A stretch of 64,000 bases of DNA from Candidatus Methylomicrobium oryzae (GCF_016745425.1 NZ_JAERVK010000013.1:15029-79028); one strand, 5' to 3'. Positions 17,491 to 27,131 are shown, counted from the stretch's first letter. Numbers and translations: made by a program. Notes: generated by a model from the sequence alone, not told the origin.

Positions 17491-19005
17491 TTAGATTAGG
17501 CATTCACTGATGAGTTCGGCGCGGCCGTTTTCGTCTACGCTTTCGATGCGCACGTCGTAGCCCCATAGCTGAGCCACGTGGCGTAACACCTCCGCAGTAC
17601 TCTCCCCCAATGGCCGGCGCGCATGCATATAGTGGCGCAGGGTCAAAGAACGGTCGCCATGGATGTCCGCGTCCCACACCTGGATGTTTGGTTCACGGTT
17701 ACCCAAATTATACTGATCGGCAAGGGCCTGACGGATATGCCGATAGCCGGCATCGTCATGGATCGCGGCAATCTCCAGCTTGTCTTGCCGGTCGTCGTCG
17801 ACCACGTCGAACAATTTCATTTCCCTTATCAAATGAGGCGAGAGGTATTGGGAGATGAAACTTTCGTCCTTGAAGTTACGCATGGCATAGTCCAGGGTTT
17901 TCACCCAATCCGTACCCGCGATATCGGGGAACCAGCGGCGATCCTCCTCGGTGGGTTCCTCGCAAATGCGGCGGATGTCGCGGAACATGGAGAAACCAAG
18001 CGCATAAGGATTGATGCCTCGGTAATCGCGGCTGTAGAAAGGGGGTTGGTACACGACATTGGTGTGGGACTGCAGAAACTCCATCATGAAGCCGTCGGTG
18101 AGCTTGCCTTCGTCATACAGGTGATTAAGCAGCGTATAATGCCAAAACGTAGCCCAGCCTTCGTTCATCACCTGAGTCTGACGTTGAGGATAGAAATACT
18201 GGGCGATTTTTCTAACGATGCGCACGATTTCCCGTTGCCAGAGCTCCAGGCAGGGTGCATGCTTCTCGATGAAATAAAGCAGATTCTCTTGGGGCTCGGG
18301 AGGATACCGAGTTTCTTTCCGGATTTTCCCGGCCGCTTCCTTGGGCGGCAATGTGCGCCACAGGTCGTTCACCTGAGATTGTAAATAGGCCTCGCGCTCC
18401 TGCTGGCGGTTTTTTTCCTTCGCCATTGAAAGTTTAGCCGGGCGCCTGTAATTATCTACGCCGTGATTCATCAAGGCATGGCAGGAGTCCAGGGTCTCCT
18501 CCATCGCAACTTCGCCGTAGCGCTCTTCGCACTCCGCTATATAGCTGCGGGCAAAAACCAGATAATCCAGAATGCCCTCCGCGTCGGTCCAGGTGCGGAA
18601 CAGGTAGTTACCCTTGAAGAAGGAGTTGTGGCCGTAGCAGGCATGGGCGATCACAAGCGCCTGCATGGTCATGGTGTTCTCTTCCATCAGGTAAGCGATG
18701 CAAGGATTCGAGTTGATCACGATTTCGTAGGCCAGCCCCATTTGGCCGCGCTTGTAGCTCTTCTGGGCGGTCATGAATTGCTTGCCGAAGGACCAGTGGT
18801 TGTAGCTGACCGGCATACCGACAGAGGAATAGGCGTCGATCATCTGTTCGGAGGTGATGACCTCGATTTGGCTGGGGTAGGTACCCAGCCCATAGTAGGC
18901 CGCGACCCGGCCGATCTCTTTGTCGTATAGGCGCAGCAAATCAAAGGTCCATTCGGAATCCTCGGAAAGCGGTTGCCGGGTCTTGTACTCTCGTTTATCG
19001 GTCAT
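17491..19005 (-). CDS. spoVR: SpoVR family protein
   Basis: A 504-residue SpoVR/YcgB protein. The conserved NEGWATFWHYTLLNHLYDEG stretch (split here to NEGWATFWHY and LLNHLYDEG) is present near 280, with NPYALGFSMFRDI soon after. The length matches the family (about 510). In enterobacteria ycgB is co-regulated with yeaG/yeaH under stationary-phase control. Here it is the third gene of that trio. Its ATG overlaps the yeaH stop by four bases. Biochemical function is unknown; a role in stress or cell-envelope physiology is proposed for the family. Confidence 0.95.
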   Translation of the reverse strand: MTDKREYKTRQPLSEDSEWTFDLLRLYDKEIGRVAAYYGLGTYPSQIEVITSEQMIDAYSSVGMPVSYNHWSFGKQFMTAQKSYKRGQMGLAYEIVINSNPCIAYLMEENTMTMQALVIAHACYGHNSFFKGNYLFRTWTDAEGILDYLVFARSYIAECEERYGEVAMEETLDSCHALMNHGVDNYRRPAKLSMAKEKNRQQEREAYLQSQVNDLWRTLPPKEAAGKIRKETRYPPEPQENLLYFIEKHAPCLELWQREIVRIVRKIAQYFYPQRQTQVMNEGWATFWHYTLLNHLYDEGKLTDGFMMEFLQSHTNVVYQPPFYSRDYRGINPYALGFSMFRDIRRICEEPTEEDRRWFPDIAGTDWVKTLDYAMRNFKDESFISQYLSPHLIREMKLFDVVDDDRQDKLEIAAIHDDAGYRHIRQALADQYNLGNREPNIQVWDADIHGDRSLTLRHYMHARRPLGESTAEVLRHVAQLWGYDVRIESVDENGRAELISECLI

Positions 19006-20267
19006 TTCGTTACCTTCTTCCGAAACAACTCCCGAAATACCGGATAAATGTCTTCCAGGCTCAAAATGCGTTGCAGTGTGAAGTGCGGGCTCACCGACCT
19101 CACATATTCATATTCCTTCCAGAGACTCTGCGGATTTTCCGCTTTGATTTCGACGTAGGCGTAATACTGCAGCAGTGGTAAAAGGCTGTTGATCAGCAGG
19201 TCGCGGCAGTAGGGGGAGTCATCGTTCCAGTTATCTCCGTCGGAGGCTTGGGCCGCATAAATATTCCAGCCCGCAATGGGGTAACGTTTGCGGATGATCT
19301 GATGCATCAACTCCAAGGCGCTCGATACCACCGTGCCGCCGGTTTCTCTTGAGTTGAAGAAATCGTGCTCGTCAACCTCTTTGGCCACCGTGTGATGACG
19401 GATGAAGACCAGGTCGATATGTTCGTAACTGCGGGTCAGAAACAGATAGAGCAGCATGAAGAAGCGTTTGGCGATGTTTTTGCGTTCTTCGTCCATCGAA
19501 CCCGATACGTCCATCAAACAGAACATGACCGCCTGGCTCGCAGGCTGGGGTTTGTCTACGCGGTTCGAATACCGCAGATCCCAGGTGTCGAGGAAGGGCA
19601 CGCTAGCGATACGAGCCTTAAGGGATTCGATCTCCTGCCTGAGCGAATCAGCCTCCGGGCTGTCATCCTGTCCTTTCGCTGCCAATTCGGCTAACCGCTC
19701 CTCGGCCTCTTGGAGTTCCTGACGCGGAGTGGATGACATGGCGAGACGCCGGCCGATCGACTGTTTCATTGAGCGCGCCACGTGCAAATTGGCAGGACTG
19801 CCGTCGCTGGTGAAACCGGCGCGCATTCGTTTGACCTCCGGCACGGCGGAGAGCTGCTTCTTCACCAGGTCCGGCAGGGCAAGATCTTCGAAGAAGTAGT
19901 TCATGAACTCTTCCTTGGACAGTTCGAAGACAAACTCGTCCATGTCTTCGCCGTCCGGCGAGCCCTCGCTTCCTCTCTGACCGGAACCGCTTTCGGGGCG
20001 GTCCACGCGATCTCCGGCAATGAATTCTTTGTTGCCGGGGTGAATGATGGAGCGTCGCCCGCCGGGCCCATATTGAAACACCGGCTCCTGCAGGTCCTTG
20101 GCGGGGATGGATATCTTCTCGCCACGCTCCAGATCCGTCACATTGCGGCCGGACACAACGTCCGCCACCGCCTTGCGGATCTGCCCTTTGAAGCGGCGGA
20201 GGAAGCGCTGCCGGTTGACGGCGCTGCGGTTTTTACCAGAGAGACGGCGATCAACGAACTGGCTCAT
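19002..20267 (-). CDS. yeaH: YeaH/YhbH family protein (von Willebrand A-like)
   Basis: A 421-residue protein of the YeaH/YhbH (DUF444) family. An N-terminal basic region (FVDRRLSGKNRSAVNRQRFL) leads to a Gly-rich linker near 100 and a VWA-like domain whose metal-site motif is MDVSGSMDE near 250. The length agrees with E. coli YeaH (427). It sits between prkA and spoVR on one strand and overlaps the spoVR start. It is expected to act with the PrkA kinase. Upstream of the ATG no strong ribosome-binding site is visible. Confidence 0.95.
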   Translation of the reverse strand: MSQFVDRRLSGKNRSAVNRQRFLRRFKGQIRKAVADVVSGRNVTDLERGEKISIPAKDLQEPVFQYGPGGRRSIIHPGNKEFIAGDRVDRPESGSGQRGSEGSPDGEDMDEFVFELSKEEFMNYFFEDLALPDLVKKQLSAVPEVKRMRAGFTSDGSPANLHVARSMKQSIGRRLAMSSTPRQELQEAEERLAELAAKGQDDSPEADSLRQEIESLKARIASVPFLDTWDLRYSNRVDKPQPASQAVMFCLMDVSGSMDEERKNIAKRFFMLLYLFLTRSYEHIDLVFIRHHTVAKEVDEHDFFNSRETGGTVVSSALELMHQIIRKRYPIAGWNIYAAQASDGDNWNDDSPYCRDLLINSLLPLLQYYAYVEIKAENPQSLWKEYEYVRSVSPHFTLQRILSLEDIYPVFRELFRKKVTK

Positions 20268-20408
20268 AGCGTTTTTGCGTCAGAAAATGAGTACTCTCCT
20301 TCTTCACAGGAAGCGGTTAAGGTGGCTGTGAGGCATGGCTCAGCCACCATGGCCTCCCGCTCCCTATCCGCCCCCAGGAGAAGGGGCTTGATTGCGGACA
20401 GCTCTTGT

Positions 20409-22328
20409 TCACGACGCCTTCCGTGCCCGCAGATACCACTCGGCTAGCAGGCGTACCTGCTTTTCCGTATAACCTTTGGCTACCATGCGTTCCACGAACT
20501 CATGGTGTTTCTTCTGTTCCTCGCTGGAAGCCTTGGCGTTGAAGGAGATCACCGGCAATAGGTCCTCGGTGCTGGAAAACATGCGCTTCTCGATCACCAG
20601 GCGTAATTTTTCGTAGCTGGTCCAGGCCGGATTTTTGCCATGGTTTTGGGCCCGCGCCCGCAGCACGAAGTTCACCACCTCGTGGCGGAAATCTTTCGGG
20701 TTGGCAATGCCGGCGGACTTCTCGATCTTTTCCAGCTCGGCATTGATCTGGGCTCGATCAAGGATCTCGCCGGTGTCCGGATCGCGGAATTCCAAATCTT
20801 GAATCCACATGTCGGCGTAAATTACGTAACGATCGAAGATATTCTGGCCATATTCCGAATAAGACTCCAGGTAGGCAGTCTGCAGCTCCTTCTCGATGTA
20901 CTCGGCGTAGCGCGGCGCCAGATACTCCTTCAGATAGCTCACATAGCGTTGCTCCACCTCGGGGGGAAACTGCTCCTGTTCGATTTGCTGTTCCAGCACG
21001 TAGAGCAGGTGCACCGGGTTGGCCGCTACCTCGGCATGATCGAAGTTGAATACCTTGGAGAGGATCTTGAAAGCAAAGCGGGTGGAAATGCCCGTCATGC
21101 CCTCATCGACCCCGGCAAAATCCCGGTATTCCTGGTAGCTCTTTGCCTTGGGATCGGTATCCTTCAGATTTTCTCCGTCGTAGATGCGCATTTTGGAATA
21201 GATGCTGGAGTTCTCCGGTTCCTTGAGGCGGGTGAGTACCGAGAACTGGGCCAGCATCTGCAGGGTGCCGGGAGCGCATGGCGCTTCGGACAGCGAACTG
21301 TTCTGCAACAACTTGTCGTAGATCTTCACCTCGTCGGTGACACGCAGGCAGTAGGGCACCTTGACGATGTAAATACGGTCCAGGAACGCCTCGTTATTCT
21401 TGTTATTGCGGAAGGTGGTCCATTCGCTCTCGTTACTGTGGGCAAGCACCACGCCGTCGAAGGGAATGGCGCCGAAGCCTTCGGTGCCCTTGTAGTTACC
21501 TTCCTGGGTCGCGGTGAGCAGAGGATGAAGCACCTTGATGGGCGCCTTGAACATCTCCACGAACTCCATCAGCCCCTGGTTGGCCAGGCACAAACCGCCC
21601 GAGTAACTGTAGGCATCCGGATCATCTTGGGAGTATTTTTCCAGCTTGCGGATATCGACCTTGCCCACCAGCGAGGAAATGTCCTGGTTGTTCTCGTCGC
21701 CCGGCTCGGTCTTGGAGATACCCACCTGGTTCAATACCGAAGGCCAGCGCTTAACCACCCGGAACTGGGTGATATCCCCATTATACTCATGCAGGCGTTT
21801 CACGGCCCACGGGGAAAGCACCTTGTTGAGGTAGCGCCGTGGAATGCCGTATTCCTGAGCCAATATCTCGCCATCCTCATCGGCCGAGAACAGGGCGAGG
21901 GGCGAGTCGTTCACCGGCGAATTCTTGATAGCGTAGAACGGGATACCTTCCATTAAATGCTTGAGCTTCTCGGCGAGGGAGGACTTACCTCCTCCTACCG
22001 GTCCAAGCAGGTATAGAATTTGTTTTTTCTCTTCCAAACCTTGGGCGGCATGGCGGAAATAAGAGACGATTTGCTCGATAGTATCTTCCATGCCGTAGAA
22101 CTCCTTGAAGGCCGGATAGATCTTGATCACTTTATTGGAGAAGATGCGCGACAGGCGCGAATCTTTCCGGGTATCCACAAGCTCTGGGTCGCCGATGGCC
22201 GCCAGCATTCTCTCCGTCGCGCTGGCATAGACCATGCGGTCTTCTTTGCAGAGATTGAGGTATTCTTCGAGGCTGTATTCTTCCTCTTCCCGACGGTGTC
22301 GGGCAATGTACTGATTAAACAGAGTCAT
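20409..22328 (-). CDS. prkA: PrkA-type serine protein kinase / AAA protein (YeaG)
   Basis: A 639-residue protein starting MTLFNQYIARHRREEEEYSL. GGAGAT precedes this ATG at a good distance. A longer in-frame start at 22436 would add a hydrophobic stretch that family members lack, so I use 22328. The N-terminal AAA domain has Walker A LLGPVGGGKSSLAEKL near 105, and the C-terminal kinase-like part follows. The length is right for YeaG/PrkA (about 640-644). It is the first gene of the prkA-yeaH-spoVR operon, with 141 bases between it and yeaH. It would be a stress-induced kinase in the cytosol. Confidence 0.95.
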   Translation of the reverse strand: MTLFNQYIARHRREEEEYSLEEYLNLCKEDRMVYASATERMLAAIGDPELVDTRKDSRLSRIFSNKVIKIYPAFKEFYGMEDTIEQIVSYFRHAAQGLEEKKQILYLLGPVGGGKSSLAEKLKHLMEGIPFYAIKNSPVNDSPLALFSADEDGEILAQEYGIPRRYLNKVLSPWAVKRLHEYNGDITQFRVVKRWPSVLNQVGISKTEPGDENNQDISSLVGKVDIRKLEKYSQDDPDAYSYSGGLCLANQGLMEFVEMFKAPIKVLHPLLTATQEGNYKGTEGFGAIPFDGVVLAHSNESEWTTFRNNKNNEAFLDRIYIVKVPYCLRVTDEVKIYDKLLQNSSLSEAPCAPGTLQMLAQFSVLTRLKEPENSSIYSKMRIYDGENLKDTDPKAKSYQEYRDFAGVDEGMTGISTRFAFKILSKVFNFDHAEVAANPVHLLYVLEQQIEQEQFPPEVEQRYVSYLKEYLAPRYAEYIEKELQTAYLESYSEYGQNIFDRYVIYADMWIQDLEFRDPDTGEILDRAQINAELEKIEKSAGIANPKDFRHEVVNFVLRARAQNHGKNPAWTSYEKLRLVIEKRMFSSTEDLLPVISFNAKASSEEQKKHHEFVERMVAKGYTEKQVRLLAEWYLRARKAS

Positions 22329-22436
22329 AATTTCATCTCCGGTTGAACAAGCCGGCGGACCACTTATTATAATAGTAGCAATTAATAATAGTAATAAGCA
22401 ATGAATATACTCGTTAACCATTAGCCATCTTGCCAA

Positions 22437-22935
22437 TTATGACAGTGGAATGCCGCATTGGTGCCACTTAAAGGTGGTCCCTAATAATTGAACAGCTGGT
22501 TAAGTGAAAGCCCTGGTACTGTAGAATGTTCAGAAGGACACCACAAGGAGTCGAAGATGTCAATCAAAACGAGACGAAGCCATTCATCGATTTTCAAAGC
22601 TAAAGCCGCCATGGCAGCGCTGGCGGGTGATAAACCTCTGGCGCAATTAGTGAAGGAATTCGAATTATCCGAACCGGATTACCGAATGTCCATAGACCCC
22701 CCTTGTGGTGGGAAACGGCTGGTGACGGAATGAGCGACGAGGTCTTTGACAAATCCACTGAATTGACGTAACCCGTTGGCGATTTGCTGGTGCTAACATG
22801 CCAAGATCGGTCTGCTCTGCTGACAGCATGATTTATGCGAAGGAGGGTGTAGAGTTGGTTATTTCATGTTAATAATGGCATCAAGGCACTGCGCGTTATT
22901 GCGAGGATTTTGCGTGTTTCGGTTGTGATTCGTGA
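22437..22935. other. Promoter region of prkA operon and IS debris
   Basis: The only coding remnant is the IS3-type fragment described separately. The 22365-22410 stretch is AT-rich (TTATTATAATAGTAGC-like) and probably carries the prkA promoter on the minus strand. Nothing else is recognised up to the third tRNA copy. Confidence 0.5.
22480..22733 (+). pseudogene. 5' fragment of an IS3-family transposase OrfA
   Basis: MSIKTRRSHSSIFKAKAAMA followed by LAGDKPLAQLVKEFEL (start 22557) is the N-terminus of an IS3-family OrfA. AAGGAG precedes the start and TGGTCCCTAATAATTGAACA resembles an IS terminal region upstream. Similarity ends after about 45 codons (FELSEPD); the rest is unrelated. This is a left-end remnant only. 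Confidence 0.65.
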
Positions 22936-22983
22936 TGATTTGTAATCAGCCGGTCGCGGGTTCGAGGCCTATCGCCAGCTCCA
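22936..22983 (+). repeat. Third, diverged copy of the tRNA-Thr 3' end
   Basis: It matches the tRNA from TGATTTGTAATC to CCA with two substitutions (GAGTCCCATC has become GAGGCCTATC). Unlike attR, similarity continues beyond CCA for about 20 bases (GATAAATCAAGGGTTTAGA) and into a terminator like the one after the intact tRNA. This suggests an older attachment site. Confidence 0.8.
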
Positions 22984-22991
22984 GATAAATC

Positions 22992-23023
22992 AAGGGTTTA
23001 GACGAAAGTCTAAGCCCTTTTTA
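22992..23023 (+). terminator. Terminator after third tRNA-Thr copy
   Basis: The stem AAGGGTTTAGAC / GTCTAAGCCCTT with a GAAA loop and T run is the counterpart of 6492-6525. Compensating changes in the stem (T to C paired with A to G) show that the hairpin has been conserved. Confidence 0.8.
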
Positions 23024-23422
23024 TTGCCTCATAAAAATCATATAGACGCAGCCCGTGTTTGTGGTAACAAAACGCCGGAGCGAGCACTTCCGTTTTCCGC
23101 GCATGATTCCTATTCGGTAAACTCCGATTTTTCCGGCTTTCTCGGTAATGCTTTTTCATCGAAAAGTCTGGGTGAGGAAGGCAATCCACCGTACAGGAAA
23201 AGCCGTAATCGCTTTAATATTTTTTTGTTGTAAAATTGGGCGCGTGTCAACGTCGTTTCCCATTCAAGCCAAGTTTATCGTTTCGGCCGGAGCACGCCGT
23301 TATTTTATGTTTTCCGAAAAAATCGGATGATTTCAGTCATCTGTGATGGTATTGGTGGTGTTATGCGCTTCCAGTGCAGTTCTTTGAGTGGCTTTTGATT
23401 CCTTTTTACCCATTGTCGCCGG
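23024..23422. other. Intergenic region upstream of the sensor/GGDEF/EAL gene
   Basis: No gene is supported. It should hold the promoter of the gene at 23423, but I find no clear hexamers. No riboswitch fold is recognised. Confidence 0.4.
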
Positions 23423-26400
23423 ATGCCGCCTAGCTGCTTAAAAACGATCGATAAACTTCCGAAAATTACTTTCCATGCCTTGCTTCTCGTTCTGCTGAGT
23501 CCGCTCCTCGTATCCACTGTCCATGGTAACATCGGCCAGAGCGATGAAATATTGACTCCCGAAGAACGCCTCTGGCTTGCCAACAATCAACCTCGTATTG
23601 TTTTGGCAATCGAAACCGGTTACGCGCCGTTCGTGTTTCTGGGCGCCGACGGACAGCCCGTGGGACTCGCGTACGATTATATCCGGCTTATCGAATCGAA
23701 GATCGGCATCACTTTTAAGCGGCAGGAGTTTTCATCGCTCAACGATATTTTCGAGGCGGTGCGGACAGGTGAAGTTCAAATCGTCAACGCAGTGACTCCG
23801 ACACCTGCCCGGTTACAGTTCATGCGCTTCACCGATCCCTATATTTCTATTCCCAATGTCATTCTCGTCAGGAAGAATCGCGCTGGCCGGATGAACGAAA
23901 AAGCTCTGGCGGGGTTAAAGGTTTCATTGGTCAAAAGTTATGCGGTGACGGAGAATCTCGCGGGTAAAAATCTGGGCTTTTCGCCGGACATCGTTTCGGA
24001 TGATCTCTCGGCGTTGCTCAACGTTTCTTTCGGGCGCGCCGATGCAGCCGTCATCGATTTGGCAACGGCTTCGTACCTCATTTCTCAGAAAGGCATCAGC
24101 AATCTCCGCGTGGCCGGCGAAGTGGAACTCGCCGTTAGTCTGGCGATTGCCACTCCGCTTAGCGAACCCGTATTGCACGGCATTCTGCAAAAAGGATTGG
24201 CCGCGATTACAGAGGCGGAACGGGCAGAAATTCGTAAAAAGTGGTTCAATGCTTCCGGCCACAGTTTTCTTTCCGACTGGCGATTTTGGCTTGTCGTCGG
24301 TCTTGGGCTTCTTGCGGTTTTGGCGGCGATTGCCGCGGTGTTCATTTGGAATCGCATGCTCCAGCGGCAGGTGGCGATACGCACGGCGGAGTTGGAGGAA
24401 GAACGCTCCCATCTCGAACGGCGAGTGTCGGAGCGCACTGCCGAACTGGCGCGCAGCGAAGCCCAGTTGCGCGCTACCCTCGACAATACGCCCAATGTCG
24501 CCGTGCAGTGGTATGACGACGAGGGAAGGGTAACTTACTGGAATTCGGCTTCGGAGCGGCTTTTTGGTTGGAAGAGCGAAGAGGCGCTCGGCAAGAAACT
24601 TGACGACCTTATCTTCTCTCCGGAATTAGCGGTTCAATTTTTGCAGGTCCTTGCCCAACTCCGTGAAAGCGGCCGTTCCTATGGCCCCTTCGAGAGCGAA
24701 ATTCATACCCGGGACGGCCAGCAGGGATGGATTATGTCCACGACTTTCGTTATTCCGACGGAAGACGATCGCATCAGCTTTGTCTGCATGGACGTGGATA
24801 TCACCGAGCGCAAGAAGCTGGAAGAAAAGTTGACGGCAAGCGCACATTACGATGCGCTGACCCATATGCCCAACCGCGTGTTACTGGCCGACCGGCTGCA
24901 GCAAGCCATGGCGCAAGTACATCGACGAGACCTGCATTTGGCGGTGGTTTTTATCGACTTGGACGGCTTTAAAGCGATTAACGACGATTACGGACATGAA
25001 GTGGGCGATCAACTGCTGATGCATGTTGCCTCGCGCATGAAACTGACGTTGCGCGAAGGCGACACGCTGGCGCGTTTGGGCGGCGACGAATTCGTCGGGG
25101 TGCTGATCGACTTGACCGACATCGACACCTTGGAGCCCATGCTCGTCCGTCTGCTGGTCGCCGTTGCGGAGCCTGTGTGCATCGAAGGTTTATCGCTGCA
25201 AGTCTCGGCGCTACTGTTTACCCGCAGAAGGAGGCCATCGATGCCGACCAGTTGTTGCGTCAGGCCGATCAGGCCATGTATCAGGCCAAGTTGGCCGGTA
25301 AAAACCGTTATTTTCTCTTCGATCCGGTGCTCGACAATAGCATTCGCTGTCGCCATGAGAGCCTGGAGAGAATTCGCCGAGCGGGAATTCGTCTTGTATT
25401 ACCAGCCCAAAGTGAACATGCGCACCGGGGCGGTCATCGGCGCCGAAGCGTTGCTTCGCTGGCAACATCCGGATGAAGGCTTGTTGCCGCCGGCAAGGTT
25501 TTTGCCCGTCATCGAGGATCATCCCTTGGCTGTAGAACTCGGCGAGTGGGTGATCGATACAGCGTTGAGCCAGATTGCGCTCTGGCGCCGCCAAGGGCTG
25601 GATATCCCGGTGAGCGTCAACGTCAGCGCCCGCCATTTGCAGCAAGCCGATTTTGTCGGTCGTCTGCGCGAACTGTTGGCGGCCCATCCGGAAATCGATC
25701 CGTCCTGGCTTGAAATGGAAGTGCTGGAGACCAGCGCGTTGGAAGATATCGTCAAAGTATCCCAAATCATCAGGTCCTGTAAAGAGATTGGCGTCATGTT
25801 TGCGTTGGATGATTTTGGCACCGGTTATTCCTCGCTGACTTATCTGAAACAATTGCCGGTAACTTTACTTAAAATCGATCGGAGCTTCATCCGGGATATG
25901 CTTTGCAATCCGGATGACCTGGCCATTCTGGAGGGCGTGATGGGGCTAGCGGAAGCCTTTGGGCGCGAGGTGATCGCCGAAGGCGTAGAGACGGCCGAAC
26001 AGGGTGAAATGCTGCTTCAGTTGGGATGCGAATTGGGTCAAGGATTCGGTATCGCTTTCCCTATGCCGGCAAGCGATTTTGCCGGTTGGGCCTCCGTCTG
26101 GCGAACTTATCCAGCCTGGGAGCACGTGCCGTTAGTCAGCCGCGACGATTTGCCGTTGCTCTTTGCCGGCGTCGAGCTTTGCGTCTGGATGAAAGCCATG
26201 GAAAATTTTATCCGGAGGCAATGCAATGAGCCTCCGAGACTGGATGACCGACAAAGCCGTTTTAGTACATGGCTGAAAACCAAAGGAGCCGTTCGTTATG
26301 GATCGCTGGGCTGTTTTCGGACTGTAGAGTCGCTGTACCGGCAGTTACAGGAGCTGGCAGTGGAATTGAGCGAGTTATATGCCCGCGGCCAAACCGCGAA

Positions 26401-26500
26401 AGCGGAAGTGAAGTTAGCGGAGCTTCAAATCCTTCAGGAGGCACTGCTGAGCCGGCTAAAGGAGTTGCTGGGGTACAATTTCGCGGAACGGAAAGAATAG
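23423..26500 (+). CDS. Periplasmic-sensor PAS-GGDEF-EAL protein with scrambled GGDEF end
   Basis: A 1025-residue c-di-GMP protein. Order: signal/TM (1-36), periplasmic SBP_bac_3 solute-binding domain (about 45-285), TM helix (about 290-312), coiled coil, PAS (about 350-465), GGDEF (about 475 on; LGGDEF near 552), EAL (about 650-890) and a C-terminal helical domain. EAL catalytic motifs are intact: GAEALLRW, NVSARHL, DDFGTGYSS, KIDRSF and AEGVET. Residues about 596-650 are read in the wrong frame. The right protein (GATVYPQKEAIDADQLL... then QADQAMYQAK) lies in another frame at 25207-25370, so two compensating deletions are likely. A phosphodiesterase is expected, and cyclase activity is doubtful. 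Confidence 0.88.
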   Translation: MPPSCLKTIDKLPKITFHALLLVLLSPLLVSTVHGNIGQSDEILTPEERLWLANNQPRIVLAIETGYAPFVFLGADGQPVGLAYDYIRLIESKIGITFKRQEFSSLNDIFEAVRTGEVQIVNAVTPTPARLQFMRFTDPYISIPNVILVRKNRAGRMNEKALAGLKVSLVKSYAVTENLAGKNLGFSPDIVSDDLSALLNVSFGRADAAVIDLATASYLISQKGISNLRVAGEVELAVSLAIATPLSEPVLHGILQKGLAAITEAERAEIRKKWFNASGHSFLSDWRFWLVVGLGLLAVLAAIAAVFIWNRMLQRQVAIRTAELEEERSHLERRVSERTAELARSEAQLRATLDNTPNVAVQWYDDEGRVTYWNSASERLFGWKSEEALGKKLDDLIFSPELAVQFLQVLAQLRESGRSYGPFESEIHTRDGQQGWIMSTTFVIPTEDDRISFVCMDVDITERKKLEEKLTASAHYDALTHMPNRVLLADRLQQAMAQVHRRDLHLAVVFIDLDGFKAINDDYGHEVGDQLLMHVASRMKLTLREGDTLARLGGDEFVGVLIDLTDIDTLEPMLVRLLVAVAEPVCIEGLSLQVSALLFTRRRRPSMPTSCCVRPIRPCIRPSWPVKTVIFSSIRCSTIAFAVAMRAWREFAEREFVLYYQPKVNMRTGAVIGAEALLRWQHPDEGLLPPARFLPVIEDHPLAVELGEWVIDTALSQIALWRRQGLDIPVSVNVSARHLQQADFVGRLRELLAAHPEIDPSWLEMEVLETSALEDIVKVSQIIRSCKEIGVMFALDDFGTGYSSLTYLKQLPVTLLKIDRSFIRDMLCNPDDLAILEGVMGLAEAFGREVIAEGVETAEQGEMLLQLGCELGQGFGIAFPMPASDFAGWASVWRTYPAWEHVPLVSRDDLPLLFAGVELCVWMKAMENFIRRQCNEPPRLDDRQSRFSTWLKTKGAVRYGSLGCFRTVESLYRQLQELAVELSELYARGQTAKAEVKLAELQILQEALLSRLKELLGYNFAERKE

Positions 26501-26931
26501 AGGTTCGGGCTAGACGATTTCCTCGGGAGACTCTGGCATGCCTAAAAGCCGAATTCTGGCTTCCACCATTGGCCGACGATAGCTCATCCTTGGCGTCGTG
26601 CTCTCCTGCATAAACGCCATGGATGGAGTGGGTGTAGAGATTGCACGACTGATAGGGATGCATGAGTTAGAGTAATGCAGAAGCTGAATGCATGCAGCGG
26701 GTTATCGCTGAAACGGAGCGTCGAGGTTTGATAAATCAAAATATCTCTATCGATTAATATACCTCCTGCTGATAACAGGATCAGTTTGAACAGCTTTTTG
26801 CTGGTACAATTGAGCAACGAATGGCTCGGTTACAGGTTGTGCTATTCGGACGGGCTAAAACGAGTCGTCAGTGAAATCCGTAAGAGTTCGGCGATTACAC
26901 TGGGCGACTTTTTGTTAAGCCATTAAGGAAA
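26501..26931. other. Intergenic region, no gene recognised
   Basis: Short open frames are present on both strands but none has a recognisable product or start context. A stretch near 26790-26870 reads LFAGTIEQRMARLQVVLFGR in one frame and could be transposase debris, but it is too short to assign. Confidence 0.4.
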
Positions 26932-27131
26932 CTCTGAATAAATCGAATAATCTCCTTCTCCATTCGGGAGAAGGTCAATGCCGTTAAATTAAGGTCTTAC
27001 GTAGGCCGGATAAACGTAGCGCACTTGTGCCCTCTTCTAGGAGGATCCGGCAATTGCGCAGTGGAACTACGCTTATCCCCCCTACAGCCCCTTAACTTAA
27101 CGGCATTGCGAGAGAGGAAACTTATTCAGAG
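26932..27131. repeat. MITE-like element with nested inverted repeats
   Basis: CTCTGAATAA at 26932-26941 is mirrored by TTATTCAGAG at 27122-27131, giving a 200-bp unit with short terminal inverted repeats. Inside it, ATGCCGTTAAATTAAG (26978-26993) is mirrored by CTTAACTTAACGGCAT (27091-27106), and there is a small hairpin, CTTCTCC/GGAGAAG. It has no coding capacity. Related sequence blocks recur at 62771-62900. Confidence 0.55.

Noticed and set aside
20640-21956. 438-codon plus-strand open frame
   Set aside because: It lies entirely antisense to prkA, whose motifs and length are unambiguous. Long antisense frames are common in GC-rich genes.
22356-22436. N-terminal extension of PrkA with a membrane helix
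   Set aside because: The family begins at MTLFNQYI-like sequence with a good ribosome-binding site at 22328. The extension is upstream promoter DNA.
22936-22983. Third tRNA gene or pseudo-tRNA able to fold
   Set aside because: It lacks the 5' half, and two substitutions break the T stem. It is treated as an old attachment site.
23024-23422. c-di-GMP riboswitch upstream of the GGDEF/EAL gene
   Set aside because: No GEMM-type conserved core was seen in the leader.
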